Source of the DNA: Isochrysis galbana
Lineage: Eukaryota > Haptophyta > Isochrysidales > Isochrysidaceae
Reading direction: 5' to 3'
Length of the DNA stretch: 64,000 nucleotides
Assembly (NCBI GenBank): GCA_018136815.1
Contig: CM030937.1
Span: forward strand, 2,841,820 to 2,905,819
This document shows positions 12,701 through 22,774 of the stretch, one piece after another. Position numbers and translations under genes: made by a program. The notes beneath the pieces were generated by a model. It was given only the letters and a program-made list of their open reading frames with translations, did no database searches and was not told where the DNA came from. How positions within the stretch are numbered: position 1 is the first letter of the stretch; the number at the start of each line of letters is the position of its first letter.

Positions 12701-14630
12701 GCCGCAGGAGTGGAAGCGACTTAGCGGCTTCCATCAGCTCCTCATCATTCGCGCGATGCGTCCTGATCGCATGACGCTTGCGATCAGCAACTGGGTGTCG
12801 GACGTCCTAGGCAAGCAATATGCGACGGCAATCAATTTCGACCTGCTGTTGTCTTTCGAGGACTCAGGCCCTGCCGTGCCGATTTTCTTTCTTCTCTCGC
12901 CCGGCGTGGATCCCGCCGCCGACGTCCGTGCCCTCGGCAAGACGATGGGCAAGACGGAAGACGAGGGCAAGTTCCAAGGTGTCTCTCTTGGACAAGGCCA
13001 GGAGCCCGTTGCGGAGAAGGCCCTTGACCACGGCTATGTTGAAGGCGGCTGGGTCATGTTGGAGAATATCGAGCTTGTTGCCAGCTGGCTGCCGAAGTTG
13101 GAGAAGAAGCTCGAGGCGCTAGAGGAAGGCGCCCACCCCGAATTCCGCGTCTTCCTGTCTGCCATGCCCCAGAAGGTCGTCCCGGTACCCATCTTGCAAA
13201 AGTCGATCAAGCTCACAAATGAGCCGCCCTCTGGCCTCAAGGCGAACATCCTGCGCGCGTACAAAAATTTCGACGCCACCATTTGGGAGTCCTCATCCAA
13301 GCAGGGCGAGCTCAAGTCCATTATTTTCGCTTTGTGCTTCTTCCACTCGGTCGTGTGCGAACGACGGAAGTTCGGGCCGATGGGGTGGAATCGAGGCTAC
13401 CCCTTCAACCAAGGCGATCTCATGGTCTGTATCGCCGTCGCCAACAACTATCTGGAATCGAATTCTAAGATTCCATGGGATGACTTGCGCTACTTATTTG
13501 GCGAGATCATGTATGGCGGCCACATCACCGATGCTTGGGATCGCCGGCTTTGCATCACTTTTCTAAAGACATACGTGCGCGAGGAGTTACTCGAAGGCAT
13601 CCAGTTTTTTCCAGGTTTCACGACTCCGCCAAACCTCTCGTACAAGGAATATCTTGAGTACGTCACCGAGAATCTCGAGCGCGAGACACCGGCCGCCTAC
13701 GGTCTGCACCCCAACTCGGAGATCAACTTCATGACTCGGCAGGCGGACGACTTGTTCAACGCCATCTCGGAGTTGCAACCTCGTGGTGGTGGTGGTGACG
13801 GGGGCATGACGATGGGGGAGCGTGTCAAGCAGCAACTCGACGACATCCTTGAGAAGCTCCCCGAGCTCTTTTTCATGGTAGAGATTGAGGAACGAGCTGA
13901 AGAGCGCACTCCCTACATCGCCTTCTTCCTCCAGGAGTGCGAGCGCATGAACGACCTTGTTTTCGAGATAGGGCGATCGCTTCGAGAGCTTGACGCCGGC
14001 CTCCGTGGCGACCTCTCGATCTCGGAGCCAATGGAAGACTTGATGAATGCCTTGTTTGCCAACCGCGTGCCAGCTCGATGGGAAGTTCTTGCTTGGCCAT
14101 CGCTGGCTCCGCTTTCGTTGTGGTTCCTGGATTTCCTCGATCGCCACAAGCAACTCTCCGAGTGGACCGCAGACCTCAACACGCCAAAGGTCACATGGAT
14201 TTCTGGGCTCTTCAATCCCCAGGCTTTCCTCACCGCCGTCATGCAGGTCACCGCTCGTAAGAACGAGTGGCCTCTCGATCGCGTTGTCACGACAGTCGAT
14301 GTCACCAAGCGTGGGCCGGAAGAGATTGAGAGTGCAGTTCGCGAAGGCGCGTACGTCCATGGTCTGTATGTCGACGGCGCGAGATGGGACACATCGTCAG
14401 GTATGCTTGAGGATGCTCACATGAAGGAGTTGTACCCCAAACTTCCTGTCATGCTTGTGAAGGCCGTCCCTGTGGAGAAGGCCGACAGTCGTGACCAGTA
14501 CTTGTGTCCGGTCTACAAGACACAATTCCGTGGTCCTACTTACGTCTTCACGGCCGGCCTCAAGACAAAGAAGGACCCGAATAAGTGGATCATGGCTGGT
14601 GTGGCTATGCTAATGAGTGTGGTTGAGTGA
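742..14630 (+). CDS. Axonemal dynein heavy chain, outer-arm beta type
   Basis: Motor subunit of ciliary outer dynein arms, which slides doublet microtubules using ATP. I read three coding exons: 742-1125, 1284-1409 and 1581-14630, all joined in phase 0, giving about 4519 residues, normal for the family. The start is the in-frame ATG at 742 just before the N-terminal tail motif. P-loops lie near residues 1871 (GPAGTGKT, AAA1), 2153 (GCAGSGKS, AAA2), 2491 (GNSGSAKT, AAA3) and 2836 (GVGGSGKQ, AAA4). The stalk coiled coils and microtubule-binding tip are near 3056-3367, followed by AAA5, AAA6 and the C-terminal domain. AAA1 context (TTKDLG, EVLSVVA) and length resemble DNAH9/11/17 rather than the gamma class; this subtype is inferred. 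Exon 3 alone is 13 kb without an intron. An upstream non-coding exon is possible. Confidence 0.93.
1126..1283 (+). other. GC-AG intron in the dynein gene
   Basis: The dynein reading frame ends at CAGCAG and resumes at GGTTGGAGC in phase. The only boundary that keeps the expected protein (PKNQQ joined to GWSEVM) has a GCGCGT donor and a TGTAG acceptor. The next intron (1410-1580) has a GTGCGC donor and a CTGTAG acceptor. Confidence 0.6.
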
Positions 14631-14835
14631 GAACGATCTGAAAGCTGCCTTTCATCTCACGCTCTTTGTCCCTTGTGTCCGTCGCCCGCCGTACATAGAG
14701 TTTATCGAAGTCGCAGTTACCATTATTGTGTCCTTGCTGAGACGTGGCATCAGCGTCCTATTTGGCGTGCGCCGTCGCTCACCGCCTTGTCCTCGCAAGG
14801 CAGGCAGCCGCCAGTCACAAAGGTAGCCCGGTCAC

Positions 14836-14932
14836 TTATTTTCCACCCATCCTGGGTACGTGCATGGATTCCCTTGGGACCCCCCCTCACCTGCCCCCCC
14901 ACCATAGCCCCTCCCCCCCAAACAAAAATGGG
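14836..14932 (-). repeat. Dispersed repeat family A, copy 1
   Basis: Reverse-strand copy of a short repeat whose core reads GGGAATCCTTGGACACC followed by GGGAAATAATGATTAAAAAG in the better copies. Related copies lie near 22320-22405 (+), 43015-43110 (-) and 51740-51850 (+). No ORF. It abuts the LINE fragment that follows. Confidence 0.6.
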
Positions 14933-16110
14933 CTAACACCTACTAGGTACTAGGTCCAGGTACCTCTACCTCTCTACCGACATCGCCTCTGCGGGAAACA
15001 CAGAGAAAACTCGACGCACCTAGCTAGATGCCCGTCCACGCTTCCGATATTTCAAACCATAGAAGCCGTAGCGGGGTACACCCCGGCGAAAGACAGATCG
15101 ACGACTCAAAAAATCAAAGACAGACTATTCGCATACCCGAATTCCCCGACGCCGGATAGCCTTAAAGCCCTCTACCTAATAGCATGGAGATACATCATAA
15201 GAGACTTCTACAAAGTGGAATTCGAAAATCACACCTTCCACCACGTACCGGTTATTGAAAGAGTCCTAAGCAGGTTCACGGCCCTCGTCAGAGGTCGGGA
15301 ACCTCCGGACAACTTCTTGACCGCACGCACGCGCAAGGCCTCCCTGGGAAGGAAGCCGAAAATCAAATCTCCACACGACCTCAGCGCCCCTGTCTTCTTA
15401 ACTAACAACAAAGGCGCCCTAGTCATGAGCACGAATCTATCTCTGGTAGCGGAAGCCCTCAACATAGCAGAGCGACTAGCCTAACCAAGCGACCCCGCGC
15501 CGCGAGCCGCCCACCATCCTAAAGTAGGCCCTAGACACACTGACCACAGCTGCCGACACCCAGCACAAGGAGCAAACACACAATAGCCGGTAGCCCGATG
15601 GCATAGGAGGAAGGCGCGAAGCAGGCCATCGCGAATCGGCACACACCGTCTGCCACTGGAGACCCACGACACCCAGCCCCTAGGTAGAGCACGAGGGGAC
15701 GAGCCGCAAGGCAGGTGTAGGGGGAGTGAAGGGAAACGGGCGAGGCTGCGAAGATACCGTGCAAAGTCGCGCGCGCGCCGAGAATATTAAGAAGTTTTTT
15801 TTTTCTACCGACATCGCCCTTAATTCCCGTCTCTCCACCTCTTCCCTCTTCCCTTCCCCCTTTCATTCCTTTTTCTTCGGTATCCGGGGTCCTGCCCAGG
15901 TGCGCCAGGTGCGCTACCTCGGGCCTGGTTCAGAGTGTGGGTTAAGGGCAGGCCTTTTGATGAGTGTCTAGTGTGTGCGTGCTTGCCGGAGTGTGCGTGG
16001 GTTTGCTTCTCGTGTGTGTGGGGCGGGTTCTGTCATCGTGTTGTGTTTGAGTCTCGGTCGTCTGCTGAGACCGCGCCAGAGGGGACTTTATTTACTAGGC
16101 TTTCGGGAAC
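14933..16110 (-). mobile_element. LINE fragment with type-2 3' tail, reverse, interrupted
   Basis: The left end matches, in reverse, the 3' tail region of the LINE at 17337-19370 and of the copy at 59314. After an internal insertion (14988-15803) the match continues at 15819 with CT-rich DNA and the shared box CGGTATCCGGGG near 15881. The right limit is uncertain. No coding sequence remains. The interrupting element carries the target duplication TCTACCGACATCGCC at 14973-14987 and 15804-15818. Confidence 0.6.
14988..15803 (+). mobile_element. 5'-truncated LINE carrying the ORF C-terminus
   Basis: Bounded by a perfect 15-bp duplication, TCTACCGACATCGCC. An open frame from about 14990 to the TAA at 15484 encodes the tail of a LINE polyprotein, including AWRYIIRDFY and the terminal block SAPVFLTNNKG ... 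SLVAEAL ... AERLA. The same terminal block occurs at 39877-39981, and an AWRYILTDFY block occurs on the reverse strand near 16740. The 3' region after the stop ends in GAGAATATTAAGAAG plus a T-run, the type-1 tail. The truncation and TSD fit target-primed reverse transcription. Confidence 0.75.
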
Positions 16111-16139
16111 AGTCCACAGCACACACAAGAATAGATAGA

Positions 16140-16860
16140 AAAAAAATCTTCTTAAAAATCACCGCTACACGTGCGGGGTGAGGCAGTGTGCTTGTGGACC
16201 TCCCTTCTACCCACCTTTACCCCTAACAACCCCCCCCCCCTTCCCCAGTTCCCTCTCTAGCGGAGAGCTAGTTCCGGGGAGGCCGCGCGCACTGCCTCGG
16301 CCAGGAGTTGGAGCGGAGGGGGCGGGAGACTGTGGTTTTATCCCGCGTTCGGGCTTGGCTAGTTTATAGCTCACTTGTGTCTTATAAGATCCTTAGTGTT
16401 TTCCGTCAATTTCTTTCATTCGCGGTTCCCCCATCTTAAATGATGTTTCGTATATCCAGGCCTCTTGCCGCCTGCAAGAGGTCGTCCGATATTTCAAGGC
16501 TAAAGTCTTTGTCTTTGTCCACCTTGTAAAGAGGGCTTATCATTTTCCGAATATGTTTGTTGCTCGAGGCGTGTAGCCCTATGTTATCCCGTTGTTTCTT
16601 CAGCCTTTGGCCTTTGGAAGAAACCGACCTTCGTTCGCCGTTACTAATAAGTGGTATCTTGTAAGAATTGCTCTAAGTATCGATCTAACGGACCTGCCGT
16701 CCGCATTACCATACTGGATGTTGTAAAAGTCCGTGAGGATATACCTCCACGCCAGGATACCCAAGTATCCCGAGGAGGGGTGAGGCCTGTCTACTTGGTA
16801 GCAAAAGAGACGTTGGGCCAATTCAGAGCCCGGCCTAAGATTAATCCCTAGAAGTCCTTC
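16140..16860 (-). mobile_element. LINE 3' fragment, reverse orientation, decayed
   Basis: On the reverse strand, 16821-16600 encodes a LINE C-terminal segment with LAWRYILTDFYN, related to AWRYIIRDFY at about 15181-15211. Further degenerate coding and a C-rich 3' region follow. The 3' end at about 16140-16180 resembles the type-1 tail (CACGTGTAGCGGTGA then TTTTTAAGAAG). Several stops make it non-functional. Confidence 0.55.
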
Positions 16861-17237
16861 TATGAATTCGAAGATGGGCTCCTCCTCGTCCCTCTGTCCC
16901 TCTCGTGTATCCCCGTCCGTCGTGTGCTGTCATGCAGGCTGAGAACTAGTACTCTTCATGTCATGCCGAGCCTCTGAACACTGAACACCCTCAGCCCACA
17001 CTCGCAGTCCCTGCACCTGCACTTTCACACACACAACTTCACACCAGACACAGCATCAATCACCACTCCAGTCACAGCTAGGCCCAGTCACCAACACACC
17101 AGCCACAACCTTCGAACAACATCCCGGTGGTAGGTGGTAGGGACTTTCCCGGCTATAAACCGGGTCGAACATACGACGTACGAATAAACAGCGAGCTCTT
17201 CGACTCGCAAGAAATCAGAAGAGTGGTCTCGCACTTG
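16861..17237 (+). other. Left flank of the LTR element; short open frame
   Basis: No recognised gene. From about 17130 a frame reads DFPGYKPGRTYDVRI and stays open to the LTR insertion at 17237. If the LTR element is removed, it continues at 22029 as WRSKPHTAGNPG. The frame could be a piece of an older retroelement or of a host gene; I cannot tell which. Confidence 0.3.
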
Positions 17238-17336
17238 TGTCGGATCCAGAGTATTTTCTCAATACTCTAGACGGATCCGATGGCTTGTGTGTCTTTTAAC
17301 TTTAGGATGGGCATTGTTTCTTGAGGGGTGATCGCC

Positions 17337-19370
17337 AACTATCAGTAAACTGATAGGGTCATGGAGCGCGCGCCGCCGCCCTCCCTCGTTGCCGCTGCCC
17401 TCGCCGAGATGGACGAAGGATTGAGTGACACCCCGCTGTCGCCGAAGCGACCGCGTCAGGACGACCCTCCCAGCCAGGTGGGCACAGGAGCCAGCCTGCC
17501 ACGCCCGCGGACCACCGCGAACGCCACGAACAAGGCTGCCATGCTGGCAGCAGCCAGCATACAGCACACCTCCAGCACAACACACAGCCACACCAGTCAC
17601 ACCACACCAGTGGGACGCTTCCAAAGGGAAGGCCTCCGGGCTGGGACCCTACACAACCGCGGTACCGCCCTCGCGCTCCGGCGCGAGGGGCCGGCCCGGT
17701 ACCATCTACAGCAGAACCCCAATGGGGAAATGCCGCATCACAACAGGGGGTTGAACAAAGAGCAGACAGGACCCCCCAGCATGGGGCACAGGAGCAAAAG
17801 GGGAGGCAGACCAGGAGGGATGCCCGCCAACGCCCCCGAAGGCCAAACGGACAAGCGAGCCACGGGCGCGCGAACGTCGCATGTGACACAGGCCCAGGAG
17901 GCCAACCACAACAAACACCAACTTGAGAGAGAGCCTACACAAAGCACATTCCGCACGGAACCATCCAATAGCGCTATACCGGAACTATACGTTACGGGCG
18001 ACTGGAACGCCCCGGGCGACGACGTGAGGGGCACAACCACCGACGATGCAGAGATACGCAAAGAGCTCCGTAGATACTACGTGTGGTTATACCAAGAGAG
18101 ACAAAACGTGAGGGACCGCGACTTGGAGGCGGTGATGGAAGCACAACCCATGAACACATGGGATAGAGAAGCAATAGAGGGGAGAATTACCATGGAGGAA
18201 CTACTGAACGCCATAGCACAGATGGGCAGAGGCAAAAGCGCGGGACCGGACGCGCTACCGGCGGAATTCTATAAAAGCTTCGTAGAGATAGTTAAGCACG
18301 ACTTCCTAAGAGTTTTGAACCATGCGCTCGAACAGGGGCACCTGAACGTGTCTATGAGAGAAGGGGACATAATACTCTTGTATAAAAAGGGGGACACGCG
18401 GGACCCTAGAAACTATAGACCTATCACGTTGTTACAAAGCGACTACAAAATCTTAGCCAAAATACTCACGAACAGATTGAAAACGGTGATCGGAAACATT
18501 ATCTCGAAGGACCAACTGGGTTTCGTCCCACATCGACTAATTAATAGGCGAAGCTACTCACTTGTTACAACTTATACACGCGTACCTAGAAGAAACGGGG
18601 GAGCCCGGACTCCTCCTAGCGCTGGACTGGGAAAAAGCCTTCGACAGAGTTAATTGGGAATTTTATCACATCGCACTCGAAAAGCTAAAATTCGGGGAGG
18701 ACTTCCGTAGATACGCGAAAGCTCTAACCAACACCGAAGCGAAGCCCATTCGATACATCAAGGCCAACGGGGGCAGAAGCTTCCCATTCAACGTAGCGAG
18801 CGGGGTTCCTCAAGGATGCCCGCTATCGCCGCTGGCTTTTCTACTCACGGCGGAAGCACTCACCCGGGCGATCAACGAAGACGAAGAAATAGAAGGAATC
18901 ATTGTTAATGGAGCCGAACTTAAAATAAGCCAGTTCGCCGACGACACGCAACTTATGGCGGCCGACTACGGCAGCCTGGCACGCTCACTCGAATGGGTAG
19001 AGAGATACGCGGCGGCCTCATGTGGCAAGCCTAACGACCAAAAATTCGAAGGCGAGACGAGATACACCTCGATTGGACATAAACCCACCGAGACACAATA
19101 GTGACAAGCAAGGGCGAGAAAGACGAGCAAGCCCGTGACCCGACAAGCACAAGATGACAATTGACCAACAACAGGCCTGCCCGGAACCCGCGCTTTGAAC
19201 CAGGCTCGTGGTAGCGCACCCGAGCCGAACCCCGGATACCGAGGACAAAGGAATGAAGGGGGGAAGGGGAGGAGGTGGAGGAAAGGGAAGTTAAGGGCGG
19301 TGGCGGCAGGGATGGGGAATTACCCTAGTCTAGTAGGTGTGTAGCCCGGAATCTTCAGATGATTTTTTTT
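17337..19370 (+). mobile_element. LINE (L1/Tx1-like), internally deleted, inside the 5' LTR
   Basis: 2034 bp flanked by the 16-bp duplication TTGAGGGGTGATCGCC. The 5' end is the perfect hairpin TATCAGT-AA-ACTGATA followed by AGGGTC and ATGGAGCGC. The 3' end is the type-2 tail, GGAATCTTCAGATGA plus a T-run. It keeps both ends but has lost most of the endonuclease and the part after the RT active site, so it is a non-autonomous derivative. Confidence 0.85.
17361..19101 (+). pseudogene. LINE polyprotein remnant: endonuclease tail and reverse transcriptase, frameshifted
   Basis: The frame starts ATGGAGCGC (MERA). An N-terminal basic, Gln/His-rich region is followed near 17995 by VTGDWNAPGDD, resembling the GDWN block of APE-type LINE endonucleases. 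It then jumps to the linker before RT, so most of the endonuclease is deleted. RT blocks follow: GRGKSAGPDALPAEFY, NYRPITLLQSDYKILAK, DQLGFVP. A frameshift near 18540-18555 moves the frame to the one encoding LLLALDWEKAFDRVNW, GVPQGCPLSPLAF and the catalytic QFADDTQL. The protein ends soon after, so thumb and C-terminal regions are absent. It cannot make a full RT. Confidence 0.85.
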
Positions 19371-20452
19371 TTGAGGGGTGATCGCCGTTTACTTCGGGAC
19401 TCTTCGTTGTGGCTTCGTTTCGGTTGGCTGCATTCTTCTCCGGACACGTTTCTTTGATTGTGGCGACTGTTTATGTGAGTTTTCGGAGTGTCCCTTTGTT
19501 GACTGGGCGGTTTTATGAGTGATGTGTGATCGTGGCTTGTGTCGCCATGTAGCGCGCGCGCTCCCTCTCTCTTTCTCAAGACTGTGCTCTATGCCCCTCG
19601 AGACTTGCCACACGAACAAGCATTCGCTTGTTTCGACAGTTTGAAGACAAGTCTCCCACTCACTTGCACGCCCTCGCCGCGCCTCGCCGCCCATTGCGCC
19701 GCGCACAAGCCCATTCATGTGCATTGCGCGCATGCCCAGCTGCACACCACTCGCTGTCCGACACCACCGGCCTGATGGGGTGAGCTTGGCTCGTCTCTTT
19801 GGCGCCGAGCGCGGTCAACCTGCCTTCCCTCGCCATTCCCCCACCCCTCGCCACGCCTCCGCCTCTCCAAGCCTCCGCTTTCCACCCTACTCACCATTCT
19901 TCCCATCTTCTTCATCTTCTCGCCCGCCCGTTGCCTTTCCCATATGTTGCTCCCTTCTCTCTTGGTGCTTGTTGGCTGAGCTCTTGCTAGCCTCAAGTTT
20001 TTAGGCTTTCTTTCTCTTGACTTCTTCCTCCTTGTCGTCCTCATTCTCATCAATCGGTTCGACGAAGATGGTTGTAGACAAGATGGCTCGATGTGCGTTG
20101 TTTGGTTCTGTGTTCCCGATCCCGACGTGCAGCCGCTTACGTGTCCGTCCGTTCGCGTTGAGTGGGCTGTTGGGTCTCCCATGCTTTCTGCCTTGTCCTG
20201 GAGCTTTCTCTCGAGCTTTCTCTCGATCTTGCTCTCGATCGCGCGTTCATTTTCAGCGGCCTTCAGCCTTGGTCCCTCGGTCAATCCTCCTCCCTCGATT
20301 GCGTCATGTCTTGAGCCGTGTTTCTGTTCTTGTTCGTTCTCGATTTGGCTACGGCCACCCTTCATTCTCAGTCCGGCTATGCGCCACCCAGTTCGGCTAT
20401 TTGCCTCCAGGTTCCAGGTTCTTGATTCTCGATGATTCTTGTTTCATTCGGC

Positions 20453-21202
20453 AACTAAGTTTATACTTGGTTCGCCCATGGGGGGGCACGAGCCCCCCCC
20501 TCTCTCCACTCCTCCCCTGCCATGGGGGAGGAACCACCCATGCTCCTGGCATGCCTGATGGCTTGCCAGGAGCAGACTGCCCTGCTGACCCACTCTCTCA
20601 CTGGCAGGCTTGCCTGCCTCGCGCGTCCTGACCTGCCGTGGCCAGCCCATCGCTCCAACCCCCCCTCCCCCCCTGTTCGACAGGCAGACAGGTGCAGATT
20701 GGGGACCCCTGAGGCACAGGAGTGCCAGCGAGGGAGAGGCAGGGGAGGCCACGGCCCAGCCCCAGCCTCCTCTGCCCCCTGAGCTGGCCTCCAGGGGCCT
20801 CCAGGGGTCGCCAGGGGCAGCTGCAGGCCTGTCGCAGGCGCGCCATCGCGCGTGCCTGCAGGAGAGGGGAGAGAGAGAGCGCGGAGAAGGGGGTGGGCGG
20901 AGCGAGAGCTCCGCTCACCGGAAAATATGTAAGTCCCGCACCTGTTTACAGGATAAGTCGGGACTGAGGACGCCGCCAGCCCGGTAGGCGTAGGAGGAAG
21001 GAGGGAACGGATCACCGGGGGGGGGCGCGGGCCACCGGACCATATCTAAGCCCTTTTCCCCTATCCCCCTAGTAGTGCACGGGGGGAGTCGCCTGATGGC
21101 GGGGGGGAAAGGGCCGGGGGAGTGGGGGTGTAGAAAGTTTCCTACGTGAGTAGAAAGTAGAGGATGCACGGTCGCGTGTGCGGTGAGACTATTAAGAAAT
21201 TA
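20453..21202 (+). mobile_element. 750-bp hairpin-ATG element (family B), copy B1
   Basis: Flanked by the 18-bp duplication ATTCTTGTTTCATTCGGC (20435-20452 and 21203-21220). The 5' end is AACTAAGTTTATACTTGGTT, containing the hairpin AAGT-TTAT-ACTT, followed by CGCCCATGGGG. The interior is GC-rich with a Cys/Pro/Gly-rich open frame from the ATG but no recognisable domain. The 3' end is GTGTGCGGTGAGACTATTAAGAAATTA. The long TSD and defined tail fit mobilisation by LINE machinery. It sits in the interior of the LTR element. Confidence 0.82.
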
Positions 21203-21665
21203 ATTCTTGTTTCATTCGGCTCTAAATATGATGTATTCAAGGTACTAGGTTGATCGGGGGTCGACGTTTGTTGGTTTCTGTCGATGTTCTCGAGTTCCGT
21301 TTCAAGTTCAAGTTCAAAGATTTGAGAGAAGACTCGGTTCTTGGTTGATTCTTTGGATTCCTTGACTCCCTTGTCACGTTGTTTGTTCGGATTGTGAGCT
21401 ACCGTGCGTTCGGAGTGTGTTCGTGTGCCCGTAACGTTCTCATTAGGGATGTGCGCCCCGAGTGAGACTTGTCTTCAAACCAACCATGTGTTCTTCATGT
21501 TGGTTTAACCCACTGAGTGCGCACACTCTTTGGGGTGAAAGGCAAGAGGGTCTCGTTCACTTGTGTTTGTTTGTGCATGTCAGACTTGTGTGTGCCTCAT
21601 GGGGACGCCTATGAGTGTGCTGTGCAAGTTTGACTCGCGCGGACGCTCGACATTTAGTCGGGGGG

Positions 21666-22023
21666 TGTCGGATCCAGAGTATTTTCTCAATACTCTAGAC
21701 GGATCCGATGGCTTGTGTGTCTTTTAACTTTAGGATGGGCATTGTTTCTTGAGGGGTGATCGCCGTTTACTTCGGGACTCTTCGTTGTGGCTTCGTTTCG
21801 GTTGGCTGCATTCTTCTCCGGACACGTTTCTTTGATTGTGGCGACTGTTTATGTGAGTTTTCGGAGTGTCCCTTTGCCCTTTGTTGACTGGGCGGTTTTA
21901 TGAGTGATGTGTGATCGTGGCTTGTGTCGCCATGTAGCGCGCGCGCTCCCTCTCTCTTTCTCAAGACTGTGCTCTATGCCCCTCGAGACTTGCCACACGA
22001 ACAAGCATTCGCTTGTTTCGACA
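21666..22023 (+). repeat. 3' LTR
   Basis: 358 bp, TGTCG at the left end and CGACA at the right, followed by the ACTTG target duplication. It contains one copy of TTGAGGGGTGATCGCC, showing the uninterrupted state of the site where the LINE landed in the 5' LTR. Confidence 0.88.
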
Positions 22024-22028
22024 ACTTG

Positions 22029-22774
22029 TGGAGAAGCAAGCCACATACGGCCGGAAACCCCGGACGCAGCTGGCGCTGGGGTGCGCGCGGGGGCGGGGGC
22101 GGTGCGTGCACTAGGGGGGAGGACAAATATCGAGGGGAGGGGGCAGTGCCCCCTCCTCCCGGTAGCACTCGGACACCTGGCTCGTCAGGCATCAGGCATG
22201 GCGAGATTCCGGGACGGAAAAGTTGTGTCCAATTAGCTAGTGGCTAGTGCTAGTGGGTAGTGGGGTTGGCTAGGGCTAGGACCGCTAGGATATAACATGA
22301 ATTATTATTTTTGGTTGGGGGGCAGGTGAGGGGGGTCCCTAGGGAATCCTTGGACACCCAGGAGGGGTGGGAAATAATGATTAAAAAGCGTGAGAGATCG
22401 GGCTAACTTCAAGGGAGTGCAAGTGCTCCGCAGTTGTACTCTTATGCTTTCCACACGCCCGCTACCGACCACCGCTACCGACTTAAAAGAAATACTAGTA
22501 TCATTAAGTTTTGGAACGAAAGTAGTCGTATTATTTGGTTTCAGGCACCATAGTGCTCAGCTCAACACCGGACAGACTACACGCACCGCAAATATGAAAA
22601 CAGCTACGAACGAGGAAGGTGAAGCGACGAACGAGGAAGGTGTGCTCATCTCCTGTCGGGGAGAAAAACCAGCGCACGACCTAGGCGGGGTTGCTGCTGT
22701 AGGCGGATCCACGGCAGATGAGCAAGCACATTTTTGCCCGTCGCAAAGCCTGCTGCATGGTGGGGTCACTGCTG
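22029..22774. other. Right flank of the LTR element and repeat family A copy 2; no gene
   Basis: GC-rich DNA with an open frame continuing from before the LTR insertion, then at about 22320-22405 a forward copy of family A. From 22410 to the KH gene stop there is no recognised coding sequence. Two near-identical CGAACGAGGAAGGTG units lie at 22606-22642. Confidence 0.4.
22320..22405 (+). repeat. Dispersed repeat family A, copy 2
   Basis: Contains GGGAATCCTTGGACACCC, GGGAAATAATGATTAAAAAG and GTGAGAGATCGGGCTA, the blocks shared with copies near 14836 (-), 43015 (-) and 51740 (+). Confidence 0.6.

Larger units (their letters stand above)
17238..19638 (+). repeat. 5' LTR, split by a LINE insertion
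   Basis: The first 99 bp (17238-17336) and last 252 bp (19387-19638) align without visible mismatch to the 3' LTR, apart from a missing 7-bp duplication. The LINE target duplication TTGAGGGGTGATCGCC occurs at 17321-17336 and 19371-19386. Confidence 0.88.
17238..22023 (+). mobile_element. LTR retrotransposon (non-autonomous), nested host of two insertions
   Basis: Two direct terminal repeats begin TGTCGGATCC and end TTTCGACA, with the ACTTG target duplication at 17233-17237 and 22024-22028. The 3' LTR is 21666-22023 (358 bp). The 5' LTR is 17238-17336 plus 19387-19638 (351 bp), split by a LINE. I see only one 7-bp length difference (CCCTTTG) between the two, so the insertion looks recent. The internal part (19639-21665 minus a 750-bp insertion, about 1.28 kb) shows no gag, protease, integrase or RT. 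This suggests a TRIM/LARD-like element moved by proteins from elsewhere. No typical TGG primer-binding site follows the 5' LTR; a short G-run precedes the 3' LTR. Confidence 0.88.

Noticed and set aside
13587..14360. Long reverse-strand ORFs across the dynein exon
   Set aside because: Shadows of strong GC-rich codon bias on the sense strand; no recognisable protein.
19091..19370. 5' inversion (twin priming) of the LINE at 17337, suggested by similarity of its end to forward DNA at 15819-16000 and 59340-59500
   Set aside because: The TSD shows 19370 is the true 3' end of the LINE; the other copies are simply in reverse orientation.
20017..20631. 204-residue ORF inside the LTR element, considered as gag
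   Set aside because: It runs across the boundary into the inserted family B element at 20453, so it cannot be an original product of the LTR element.
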